The position numbers and the translations under genes were made by a program. This document shows, one piece after another, positions 25,897 through 36,511 of a DNA stretch of 64,000 bases. The notes beneath the pieces were generated by a model. It was not told the origin of the DNA and searched no databases. It saw nothing but the letters and a program-made list of their open reading frames with translations. The stretch's first letter is position 1. Every line of letters begins with the position of its first letter. Source of the DNA: Corynebacterium oculi (GTDB lineage: Bacteria > Actinomycetota > Actinomycetes > Mycobacteriales > Mycobacteriaceae); NCBI RefSeq assembly GCF_001412105.1, contig NZ_LKST01000001.1:496001-560000 (forward strand), in the 5' to 3' direction.

Positions 25897-26844
25897 GTGG
25901 CACGTAAAATCATCCTTGACCTGGATACCGGCGTCGATGACGCCCTGGCCCTGGCCTATGCACTGGGCTCCCCGGAGCTCGAACTTATAGGAGTGACCTG
26001 CACGTATGGCAACGTGCTCATCGAGCAGGGCGCCGCCAATAACCTCGCGCTGCTTGACCTGCTGGGGCACGCTGAGGTGCCGGTGTTCGTGGGGGAGCCG
26101 CACGCGCAGGCCAAGGACAGCTTTGAGGTCTTGGACATCTCCGCCTTTATCCACGGCAAGAACGGCATCGGGGAGGTAGAACTCTCCCCCTCGCCGCGCT
26201 CGGTGGAGAAGCGCGGGGCTGTGGACTTCCTGGTGAACTCCGTGCGCGAGCACGGCGAGGATCTGGTGATCGTGGCCACCGGCCCCATGACCAACCTCGC
26301 CGCCGCGATCGCCCAGGATCCCGACTTTGCCCGCGCCGCCCACATCATCATCATGGGCGGCGCGCTCACGGTGCCCGGCAACGTCAATGCCTGGACGGAG
26401 GCCAATATCAGCCAGGACCCGGAGGCCGCCGATGCCCTGCTGCGCTCCGGGGCGGACGTGACCATGATCGGCCTGGACGTGACCCTGCAAACCCTGCTCA
26501 CCTACGCGGAGACTCGCCAGTGGCGCGAGCTGGGCACCGAGGCGGGCCGCGCCCTGGCGGACATCACGGACTACTACATCAAGGCTTACGAGACCACCGC
26601 GCCCTACCTTGGCGGCTGCGGACTCCACGATCCGCTGGCGGTGGCCGTGGCGGTGGATCCCTCCCTGGTGACCCTGCTGCCGATCAACCTCAAGGTGGAT
26701 CTGGAGGGGCCCACGCGCGGGCGCACCATCGGTGATGAGAAGCGGCTGAACCACCCCGAGCGCACCTCGCGGGCCGCCGTGGCGGTGGACGCCCCGCGCT
26801 TTCTGAGGGAGTTCATGGAGCGCATTGGTTCGGTGCTCCGATGA
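25897..26844 (+). CDS. nucleoside hydrolase (IunH/Rih family)
   Basis: A 315-residue inosine-uridine preferring nucleoside hydrolase that splits ribonucleosides into base and ribose. The N-terminal DLDTGVDDALAL motif (Ca2+ site) is intact and reads TGVDD instead of the common PGxDD; GCGLHDPLAVAVAVDP near the C-terminus carries the catalytic His/Asp pair. The GTG at 25897 follows a ribosome binding site (ACAAGGAG). The gene overlaps the broken MFS gene by 4 bp (ATGA), so the transporter may have supplied nucleosides. Confidence 0.9.
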   Translation: MARKIILDLDTGVDDALALAYALGSPELELIGVTCTYGNVLIEQGAANNLALLDLLGHAEVPVFVGEPHAQAKDSFEVLDISAFIHGKNGIGEVELSPSPRSVEKRGAVDFLVNSVREHGEDLVIVATGPMTNLAAAIAQDPDFARAAHIIIMGGALTVPGNVNAWTEANISQDPEAADALLRSGADVTMIGLDVTLQTLLTYAETRQWRELGTEAGRALADITDYYIKAYETTAPYLGGCGLHDPLAVAVAVDPSLVTLLPINLKVDLEGPTRGRTIGDEKRLNHPERTSRAAVAVDAPRFLREFMERIGSVLR

Positions 26845-28244
26845 GCGCCCCCGCCCCGCAGGTAGACCCCCAGGTGCAGCGCAACGCCATGACGGCCATC
26901 CCCGGGCTCCTCTGCGTCTTTGTCTTTGGAATCCTGTGCCTGCACTCCTTTAACTTTGTGTTTCCGGACATCGGCCAGGATCTTGGGGCCCCGGGGTAGG
27001 CGGCCCTGATTACCTCCCTGCCCGGCGTGGTGCTGGGCGTGGTATGCGTGATCTACGGCTCCCTGGGGGATTTCGTCTCCCTGCGGCGCATGATGATGGT
27101 GGGCATGGCGCTCATCGTGGTGGGTTCGGTGCTGGGCCTGTTTTCCACGGCCTCGATCTGGCTGGTGATTATCGCGCGCGTGATTCAAACCGCCGGGTGC
27201 CAGGTGGCCGGCTCGGTGTTTTTGGTGGTGACCACCAAATACGTCCCGGGCCCCAAGAAGGCGGTGTACTTTGGCCTGTTTACTGCCGCGTATCAGTTCT
27301 CCACGGCGGTCGGCCTGGTGGCGGCGGGGCAGCTCAGCAAGATCAGCTGGGTGTGGCTCTTTGCTATCCCTCTGCTCTCGGTGATCTTCCTTCCCTGCCT
27401 GTATCGCAATTTGCCCGACGTGCGCGGTGAGGGGCGCCGCATCGACGTGGTGGGCTTCCTCCTCGTCTCCGCGACGGTGGGCAGCTTGGTGATGTTCATG
27501 TCCGAGTTCTCCTGGACGTGGGGAATTGCCTTTGTGCTGTTGGCGGTGTGCTTTGGCGTGTACATCAGCGTGGCGTCCCACGCCTTTATCACCCCGGAGT
27601 TCTTCCGTAACCGCGCCTACCTGGTGGCGGTCTCGTTGGTCTTGATCTTCTACGCGGCCCAGTTCGCCATGAACCCCTTGTTCAAGGAGGTGGGCGCTCA
27701 GCTTTACGGTTACGACGCCGCGGGCATGGCCTTTGTGCTCATCTGGGCCAACCTCATTGGAGGGGTCACGGGCATGCTCTCCGGGAACATCGTGGGGTGG
27801 ATTGGGCGCGGGCCGGGAATCCTCCTGGCGGTGAGCCTGATGATCCTGAGCTGCTTGTTGGCTGCCTTTACCTTGGAATCGGGGATCTGGGCGGTGGGCC
27901 TGTGCGCGGTGCTGTTCTTCGGCGGCATTTCCATGCTGTACTCCCCGGCGGTGGACACGGTGGTGGGGACGGTGGATGTTTCCGAGTCCGGGCGCGCGGT
28001 GGGGCTCAACGACCTCGCGATGGTGGTCTCGCCCTCCATCGGTGTGGCCCTGGTGAGCAGCCTGATGACCGGCGTGGTGTTCGGAGACGTGACGGTGACC
28101 GGGGCCACGGCGGGGGAGGCGGCCAACTACTCGGTGATCTTCCTGCTCCTGGGCGTGGTGATGATCGCCGGGGTGGTGTGGTTCCTGGCCATGAAGAAGT
28201 ATTTGTACCCGGATTCCTGGGGCAGGGTTTCTGTGGAGGAATAA
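26841..28244 (+). pseudogene. MFS transporter interrupted by an amber codon
   Basis: Reading from the ATG at 26841 (4-bp overlap with the hydrolase) gives a normal transporter start with transmembrane segment 1 (GLLCVFVFGILCLHSFNFVF). Codon 53 is TAG (26997-26999), and the same frame then continues without interruption for 414 codons to 28244 with about eleven further membrane segments. The context GAPG-stop-AALITSLPG suggests CAG (Gln) to TAG. A GTG at 27027 could start a protein lacking segment 1, which is unlikely to work. The family is DHA-type major facilitator. It may be a recent pseudogene, a readthrough gene or a sequencing error. Confidence 0.78.
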
Positions 28245-28344
28245 AACCTGCTATCCTGTAGCGCGGTCTGGCAACTGCGGTCCACAGTAGTTGCCCGGAT
28301 TGTTTTTTCGTGTGGACTGAAATAACCAAGAGGTGATGATCTCA

Positions 28345-28614
28345 ATGTCCCTGGGCGCTGAGAAGAAGAAGGAAATCCTGTCCGAGTACGGCCTCCATGA
28401 GACCGATACCGGCTCCCCCGAGGCGCAGGTGGCGCTGCTCACCGAGCGTATCTCCAACCTCACCGAGCACCTGAAGAGCCACAAGCACGATCACCACTCC
28501 CGCCGCGGCCTGCTGCTGATGGTGGGTCGGCGTCGTGGCCTGCTCAACTACCTGGCGGAGACGAACGTGGATCGCTACCGCGATCTGATCTCCCGCCTGG
28601 GCTTGCGCCGATAG
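28345..28614 (+). CDS. rpsO: 30S ribosomal protein S15
   Basis: An 89-residue S15 of normal length. The motif [22 protein letters not shown] and the [16 protein letters not shown] segment are diagnostic. The start at 28345 gives [12 protein letters not shown] and is preferred to ATGs 9-12 bases upstream, because the ribosome binding site (AAGAGG) is then well spaced. TATCCT at 28253-28258 is a likely -10 box, leaving a leader of about 80 nt, where S15 autoregulation could act. Confidence 0.97.
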   Translation: MSLGAEKKKEILSEYGLHETDTGSPEAQVALLTERISNLTEHLKSHKHDHHSRRGLLLMVGRRRGLLNYLAETNVDRYRDLISRLGLRR

Positions 28615-28660
28615 AAGCCGCCGATAAGAGGCGCCGAGAGGCGTATCGGCCAGAGGCATA

Positions 28661-28705
28661 ACGCACCCCGCCGCACCGTGTTTGTCATGGTGCGGCGGGG
28701 TGCGT
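28661..28705 (+). terminator. strong hairpin between rpsO and pnp
   Basis: A perfect 17-bp stem (28661-28677 with 28689-28705) and an 11-nt loop, 47 bp after rpsO. The stem could also act as an RNase entry point in the rpsO-pnp transcript; no T-run follows. Confidence 0.75.
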
Positions 28706-28813
28706 GTCTGCGCGTGGGCGTGTTAGGGTGAGCGTTGTTCATAGCACGCACGAGGATGAAGGCGGCACCGACGATCGCCATCACGCTATGTATGCCTATA
28801 GGAGGGCACCCCT

Positions 28814-31141
28814 TTGCCTAGGAAGTCTCAGTCCGGGAAGCCGAATCCCGGCAGGAAGAACGAAAATAACCCGCTGAAGAACGTGGAAAAGAACCTCGAA
28901 TTCAATTTCGACGAGGAATACGGCATCACCGAGGCCGTGGCCACCATAGATAACGGTGACTTTGGCACCCGCGAGGTGCGTTTTGAAACGGGCCAGTTGG
29001 CCCGCCAGGCCGACGGCTCGGTGACCACCTACCTCGACGAGGACACGATGCTGCTGGCCACCACCACGGCGTCGAGCAAGCCGCGCGAGGGGCTGGACTT
29101 CTTCCCCCTGACCGTGGACGTGGAGGAGCGCATGTACGCCGCCGGGCGGATTCCCGGCTCCTTCTTCCGCCGCGAGGGACGCCCCAGCACGGACGCCGTG
29201 TTGGCCTGCCGCCTGATCGATCGCCCGCTGCGCCCCACCTTCACCAAGGGGCTGCGCAACGAGGTGCAGATTGTGATTACCGTGATGTCCCAGGCTCCCG
29301 AGGACTTCTATGACGTGGTGGCCATCAACGGCGCTTCCGCCGCCACGCAGCTCTCCGGCCTGCCGGTCTCCGGCGCGGTGGCGGGCGTGCGCATGGCTCT
29401 GCTGGCCGATGAGGAGCACCCCCAGGGGCAGTGGGTGGCCTTCCCCACGGCGCAGCAGCACGAGGACGCCCTCTTTGAGCTGGTGGTGGCCGGGCGCATC
29501 GTCAAGCGCCGCCAGGGCCGCCGCACGGTAGAAGACGTGGCGATCATGATGGTGGAGGCCGGCGCGGGAGAGACCGTGGTGGAGCGCATTTCCCAGGGAG
29601 CGCCCGCCCCCACGGAGTCCGTGGTGGCCGAGGGCCTGGAGGCCGCCAAGCCCTTCCTGGCCACGCTCTGCCGCGCCCAGGAGGGCCTGGCCGAGCGCGC
29701 GGCCAAGGAGGAACGCGAGTTCCCGCTCTTCCCCTCCTACAGCGAGGAGATTCACGATGCGGTGGAAAAGAAGGCCGCCAAGAAGCTGCGCAAGCTGCTC
29801 ACCATCGCCGGCAAGCAGGAGCGCGACGAGGCCACCGACGCCTTCTACGCCGAGGTGGAGGAGCAACTGCTGGATCGCTTTGCGCAGGACGAGGAGCCGG
29901 AGGAGGCCGCCAAGCAGATTCGCGCCGCCTACGGCGCGGTGATGAAGGAGATCGTGCGGGAGATGATCCTCACCGACGGCTTCCGCATCGATGGCCGCGG
30001 CCTCACCGACATCCGCGACCTCGGGGTGGAGGTGGATCTGGTGCCGCGCGCCCACGGCTCCTCCCTGTTCGAGCGGGGCGAGACGCAGATCCTGGGCGTG
30101 ACCACCCTGGACATGCTCAAGATGGAGCAGCAGATTGACTCGCTGACCCCGGTGAAGTCCAAGCGCTACATTCACCACTACAACTTCCCGCCCTACTCCA
30201 CGGGCGAGACCGGCCGGGTGGGCTCGCCCAAGCGCCGCGAGATCGGCCACGGTGCTCTGGCGGAGCGCGCGGTGGTTCCGGTGATCCCCTCCCGCGAGGA
30301 GTTTCCGTACACCATTCGCCAGGTTTCCGAGGCCCTGGGCTCAAACGGCTCCACCTCGATGGGATCGGTGTGCGCCTCCGTGCTGTCCCTGTACAACGCC
30401 GGCGTGCCGCTGAAGGCCCCGGTGGCGGGCATCGCCATGGGCCTGGTTTCCGGCGAGGTGGAGGGCAAGACGCAGTACGTGGCGCTCACGGACATCCTGG
30501 GCGCGGAGGATGCCTTCGGCGACATGGACTTCAAGGTGGCCGGCACCGGTGAGTTCATCACCGCCCTGCAACTGGACACCAAGCTCGACGGCATTCCCTC
30601 CAAGGTGCTGGCCTCCGCCCTGGATCAGGCCCGCGAGGCGCGCCTGACGATCCTGGACACGATGATGGAGGTCATCGATAGTCCCGATGAGATGAGCGGC
30701 CTTGCACCCAAGATCGTCACCGTCAGCGTGCCGGTGAACAAGATCGGCGAGCTGATCGGCCCCAAGGGCAAGACCATCAACGCGATCACGGAGGAAACCG
30801 GCGCGGAGGTCTCCATCGAGGAGGACGGCACCGTGTACGTCTCCGCCACCAGCGGGGACGCCGCCGACGCCGCCGTGGAGAAGATCAACAGCATCGCCAA
30901 CCCGCAGCTGCCCAAGGTGGGCGAGCGCTTCCTGGGCACCGTGGTCAAGACCGTGGCCTTTGGTGCCTTCGTGTCCATCGCCCCGGGGCGCGACGGTCTG
31001 ATCCACATTTCCAACCTGGGCGGCAACAAGCGCATTGATAAGGTGGAGGACGTGATTAACGTCGGGGACAAGGTGGAAGTGGAAATCGCGGATATTGATA
31101 ACCGCGGCAAGCTTTCCCTGGTGCCGGTGGCGGAGAAGTAA
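28814..31141 (+). CDS. pnp: polynucleotide phosphorylase
   Basis: A 775-residue PNPase/GPSI, the phosphorolytic 3'-5' exoribonuclease of RNA decay. Two RNase PH domains ([20 protein letters not shown]; later [20 protein letters not shown]) flank a helical domain; the KH domain has [17 protein letters not shown] and the S1 domain [18 protein letters not shown]. The start is a TTG at 28814 behind a ribosome binding site (TAGGAGGG) 6 nt away; a basic N-terminal extension of about 30 residues ([13 protein letters not shown]) precedes the fold. Confidence 0.95.
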   Translation: MPRKSQSGKPNPGRKNENNPLKNVEKNLEFNFDEEYGITEAVATIDNGDFGTREVRFETGQLARQADGSVTTYLDEDTMLLATTTASSKPREGLDFFPLTVDVEERMYAAGRIPGSFFRREGRPSTDAVLACRLIDRPLRPTFTKGLRNEVQIVITVMSQAPEDFYDVVAINGASAATQLSGLPVSGAVAGVRMALLADEEHPQGQWVAFPTAQQHEDALFELVVAGRIVKRRQGRRTVEDVAIMMVEAGAGETVVERISQGAPAPTESVVAEGLEAAKPFLATLCRAQEGLAERAAKEEREFPLFPSYSEEIHDAVEKKAAKKLRKLLTIAGKQERDEATDAFYAEVEEQLLDRFAQDEEPEEAAKQIRAAYGAVMKEIVREMILTDGFRIDGRGLTDIRDLGVEVDLVPRAHGSSLFERGETQILGVTTLDMLKMEQQIDSLTPVKSKRYIHHYNFPPYSTGETGRVGSPKRREIGHGALAERAVVPVIPSREEFPYTIRQVSEALGSNGSTSMGSVCASVLSLYNAGVPLKAPVAGIAMGLVSGEVEGKTQYVALTDILGAEDAFGDMDFKVAGTGEFITALQLDTKLDGIPSKVLASALDQAREARLTILDTMMEVIDSPDEMSGLAPKIVTVSVPVNKIGELIGPKGKTINAITEETGAEVSIEEDGTVYVSATSGDAADAAVEKINSIANPQLPKVGERFLGTVVKTVAFGAFVSIAPGRDGLIHISNLGGNKRIDKVEDVINVGDKVEVEIADIDNRGKLSLVPVAEK

Positions 31142-31163
31142 CCGCCCCGGAACCCCAGCACGT

Positions 31164-31216
31164 AGGGCCTCGCCGCGCCCCGGGAATCACTCCCGAGGAA
31201 AACGCGGCGAGGCCCT
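31164..31216 (+). terminator. terminator hairpin after pnp
   Basis: AGGGCCTCGCCGCG (31164-31177) pairs perfectly with CGCGGCGAGGCCCT (31203-31216), with a further small stem inside the loop. Confidence 0.75.
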
Positions 31217-31255
31217 TGTGCGTGCCACGGGGTGCGGGCGGATCGCCTGCGCTAG

Positions 31256-32041
<786 letters not shown>

Positions 32042-32042
32042 C

Positions 32043-33751
<1,709 letters not shown>

Positions 33752-33753
33752 AT

Positions 33754-35760
33754 ATGAGCGAAACCCGAAACCGCTCCCGCAAGGTAACCCGCAAGGCCGG
33801 CCCCCCGGAGGAAGCCCCGGTGTTCCAGGCCCCGGAGAAGAACGAGGGGAACGGCAACGGCGCAAAGAACGATTCCGCCCCGCGCTCCCAGGGCGGGGGC
33901 AATGGCGGCAACAAGCGCGGCGGCCGGGGCCGTCGCGGTGGTCGCAACAATAACGGCGGACAGGGCGGCAATGGTGGCAACCGCCGCAATGTGGTGAAGT
34001 CCATGCAGGGAGCGGACCTCACCAAGCGCCTGCCCGCACCGCCCAAGGCCCCCAAGAACGGCCTGCGCATCTACGCCCTCGGCGGCATCTCCGAGATCGG
34101 CCGCAACATGACGGTGTTCGAGTACAATAACCGCCTGCTCATCGTGGACTGTGGCGTTTTGTTCCCCACCTCCAGCGAGCCGGGCGTGGATCTGATCTTG
34201 CCGGACTTTGGGCCCATCGAAAAGCACCTGGATCGGGTGGAGGCCCTGGTGATTACCCACGGGCACGAGGATCACATCGGCGCGATCCCGTGGCTGCTGA
34301 AGCTGCGCGCGGATATCCCGATCCTGGCCTCCCGGTTCACGGTGGCCCTGATCGCCGCCAAGTGCAAGGAGCACCGCCAGCGGCCGAAGCTGATCGAGAT
34401 CAACGAGGATTCCAACGAGAATCGCGGCCCCTTCAACCTGCGCTTCTGGCACGTGAATCACTCCGTGCCGGATTGCCTGGGCATCGCGATCAAGACGGGC
34501 GCGGGCCTGGTGATCCACACCGGCGACATCAAGGTGGATCAGACCCCCACCGATGGTCGTCCCACCGATTTGCCCGCGCTGTCTCGCTTTGGCGACGAGG
34601 GCGTGGATCTCATGCTGTGCGATTCCACCAACGCCACCACCCCCGGCGTCTCGGGTTCGGAGGCGGAGATCGCCCCCACGCTCAAGCGCCTGATCGGGGA
34701 GGCCAAGCAGCGCGTGATTCTGGCTTCCTTCGCCTCGAACGTGTACCGCGTGCAGGCCGCCGTGGACGCGGCGGTGGCGGCGGGCCGCAAGGTGGCCTTC
34801 AACGGCCGCTCCATGATCCGCAACATGGAGATCGCGGAGAAACTCGGCTACCTCAAGGCCCCGCGCGGCACCATCGTCTCCATGGACGATGCCGCCAAGA
34901 TGGCCCCGCACAAGGTGCTGCTGGTGACCACGGGTACGCAGGGTGAGCCGATGGCGGCGCTTTCGCGCATGGCTCGCCGCGAGCATCGCCAGATCACGGT
35001 GCGCGAGGGTGACCTCATCATCTTGTCCTCCTCCCTGGTGCCGGGCAACGAGGAGGCCGTGTTCGGCGTGATTAACATGCTTTTCCAGATCGGTGCCACG
35101 GTGGTCACCGGCCGGGACGCCAAGGTGCACACCTCGGGTCATGGCTACTCGGGCGAGCTGCTCTTCCTCTGGAACGCGGCGCGCCCCCGCAACGCCATGC
35201 CGGTGCACGGCGAGTGGCGGCATCTGCGGGCGAACAAGGAGCTGGCCATCGCCACCGGCGTGCGGGAGGATCACACGGTGCTCGCGCAAAACGGCGTGGT
35301 GGTGGACCTGGTCAACGGCCACGCCAAGGTGGTGGGCCAGATCCCGGTGGGGCACCTCTACGTCGATGGCGTGACCATGGGCGAGGTGGACTCGGATGTG
35401 TTGGCGGATCGTACCTCCCTGGGCGAGGGCGGCATCATGAGCATCACCGCCGTGATTGATAACCGCACCGGCCGCCTCCTGGAGGCGCCCACGGTGCAGA
35501 CCAAGGGCTTTGCCGAGGATGACCGCTCCATGGTTCCGCAGGTTCGGGAGTTGGCGGAGAGCACCCTGAATGATTTGGCGGCGGAGGGGGAGAATGATCC
35601 CTACCGCATGGTGCAGCAGTTGCGCCGCAAGGTCTCGCGCTTTGTGGAGCAGAAGTGGCGGCGCGAGCCGATGATTATGCCCACGGTGATCCCCATGAGC
35701 TCGGATCAGGGTGGCCCCGTGGCCGACTCGGACGTGGATTCCACCCGCGAATCCCTCTAA
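33754..35760 (+). CDS. rnj: ribonuclease J
   Basis: A 668-residue metallo-beta-lactamase/beta-CASP nuclease with endo- and 5'-3' exonuclease activity. A basic, disordered N-terminal extension of about 100 residues (Arg/Gly/Asn-rich, for example NKRGGRGRRGGRNNNGGQGG) precedes LRIYALGGISEIGRNM. Zinc ligands are in ITHGHEDHIG (HxHxDH), later HTGD and HGEWRHL; the beta-CASP segment and a C-terminal domain follow. The dapA-rnj spacing of 2 bp implies co-transcription. A terminator-like hairpin follows the stop. Confidence 0.95.
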   Translation: MSETRNRSRKVTRKAGPPEEAPVFQAPEKNEGNGNGAKNDSAPRSQGGGNGGNKRGGRGRRGGRNNNGGQGGNGGNRRNVVKSMQGADLTKRLPAPPKAPKNGLRIYALGGISEIGRNMTVFEYNNRLLIVDCGVLFPTSSEPGVDLILPDFGPIEKHLDRVEALVITHGHEDHIGAIPWLLKLRADIPILASRFTVALIAAKCKEHRQRPKLIEINEDSNENRGPFNLRFWHVNHSVPDCLGIAIKTGAGLVIHTGDIKVDQTPTDGRPTDLPALSRFGDEGVDLMLCDSTNATTPGVSGSEAEIAPTLKRLIGEAKQRVILASFASNVYRVQAAVDAAVAAGRKVAFNGRSMIRNMEIAEKLGYLKAPRGTIVSMDDAAKMAPHKVLLVTTGTQGEPMAALSRMARREHRQITVREGDLIILSSSLVPGNEEAVFGVINMLFQIGATVVTGRDAKVHTSGHGYSGELLFLWNAARPRNAMPVHGEWRHLRANKELAIATGVREDHTVLAQNGVVVDLVNGHAKVVGQIPVGHLYVDGVTMGEVDSDVLADRTSLGEGGIMSITAVIDNRTGRLLEAPTVQTKGFAEDDRSMVPQVRELAESTLNDLAAEGENDPYRMVQQLRRKVSRFVEQKWRREPMIMPTVIPMSSDQGGPVADSDVDSTRESL

Positions 35761-35773
35761 ACCCTGCACGCTC

Positions 35774-35801
35774 ATGCGCCCCGGCCTATGCTGGGGCGCA
35801 T
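35774..35801 (+). terminator. hairpin after rnj, overlapping the next promoter and start codon
   Basis: ATGCGCCCC (35774-35782) pairs perfectly with GGGGCGCAT (35793-35801). The loop contains the -10 box TATGCT of the next gene and the 3' arm enters its ATG. Confidence 0.6.
35787..35792 (+). promoter_or_regulatory. -10 box of the leaderless TIGR03085-family gene
   Basis: TATGCT, 7 nt before the ATG at 35800, lying inside the loop of the rnj hairpin. Confidence 0.45.
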
Positions 35802-36432
35802 GTCTTTTGCGAGCGCCGAGCGCGCCAAACTGCGCGATTTATTGCTGGAAGTGGGGCCGGAGGCGCCCACGCTGTGCGAGGGGTGGGTAACGCACGATCT
35901 GGCGGTGCACCTGTGGCTGCGGGAATGCCGCCCCGATGCCTCGGCGGGAATGGTTCTTGGCTTTCTCAACGGGCACCTGGAATCGCTCACGCGCCGCCAG
36001 AAGTCCCGTCCGTATGAGTCCGTGGTGCGCGAGTGGGGTTCCGGCCCCGGCAGGCTGTCTCCGGCGCGGCTTATCGACGTCCCCTTCAACACCGTCGAGC
36101 ACTTCGTCCATCACGAGGACGTGCGCCGGGGTGGGGGAGAGGTGGAGCCCCGGGATTTCTCCCGGCGGGTCAACGAGTTGTTGTGGGGGTATTGCGGGCG
36201 CATGGCGCCGATGATACTGCGCCGCAACCCGCGCCCGGTGGTGCTGGAGGGGCGCGGTATGCGTCCCATCGTGGCGGCGGATCGGCGCGGGGTGGCGGCC
36301 AAGGGTGATGCGGTGACGCGGGTGCAGGGTGAGCCCGGCGAGATCTTGCTGTGGTGCTACGGGCGTTCCGCGGCGGAGGTGACGGTGGAGGGGAACGAGG
36401 GCGAAGGCTCCGAGTCAAGCCTCCAGGGGTGA
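35800..36432 (+). CDS. TIGR03085-family DinB-like metal-binding protein
   Basis: A 210-residue protein of the TIGR03085 group of the DinB/mycothiol-dependent maleylpyruvate isomerase superfamily. It begins SFASAERAKLRDLLLEVGP; CEGWVTHDLAVHLWLRE and NTVEHFVHHEDVRR hold the His residues that would bind a divalent metal. Members may be thiol-dependent transferases using mycothiol; no substrate is known. The ATG at 35800 is preferred to 35788 because a -10 box lies 7 nt upstream. The gene stands between rnj and ftsK as in other corynebacteria. Confidence 0.82.
   Translation: MSFASAERAKLRDLLLEVGPEAPTLCEGWVTHDLAVHLWLRECRPDASAGMVLGFLNGHLESLTRRQKSRPYESVVREWGSGPGRLSPARLIDVPFNTVEHFVHHEDVRRGGGEVEPRDFSRRVNELLWGYCGRMAPMILRRNPRPVVLEGRGMRPIVAADRRGVAAKGDAVTRVQGEPGEILLWCYGRSAAEVTVEGNEGEGSESSLQG
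36069..36081 (-). repeat. dispersed 13-mer, near copy 5 (one mismatch)
   Basis: GCTTATCGACGTC on the plus strand (GACGTCGATAAGC on the minus strand), sharing the 10-base core GTCGATAAGC. Confidence 0.55.
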
Positions 36433-36498
36433 CTGGGGGATACGGAAAAGTTTTTAGCGCGCTGGTGTGGCGCATGTGAATCATGGGGCTAGAGGAAC

Positions 36499-36504
36499 TA
36501 TCCT
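36499..36504 (+). promoter_or_regulatory. -10 box of leaderless ftsK promoter
   Basis: TATCCT, 7 nt before the ATG at 36512. The spacer GGTGCGC is identical to the one before ptsI. Confidence 0.5.
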
Positions 36505-36511
36505 GGTGCGC

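Noticed and set aside
25897..25932. Loss of the nucleoside hydrolase Ca2+ site because the motif reads TGVDD
   Set aside because: All metal-binding Asp residues are present and TGVDD is a known variant of the family, so the enzyme is expected to work.
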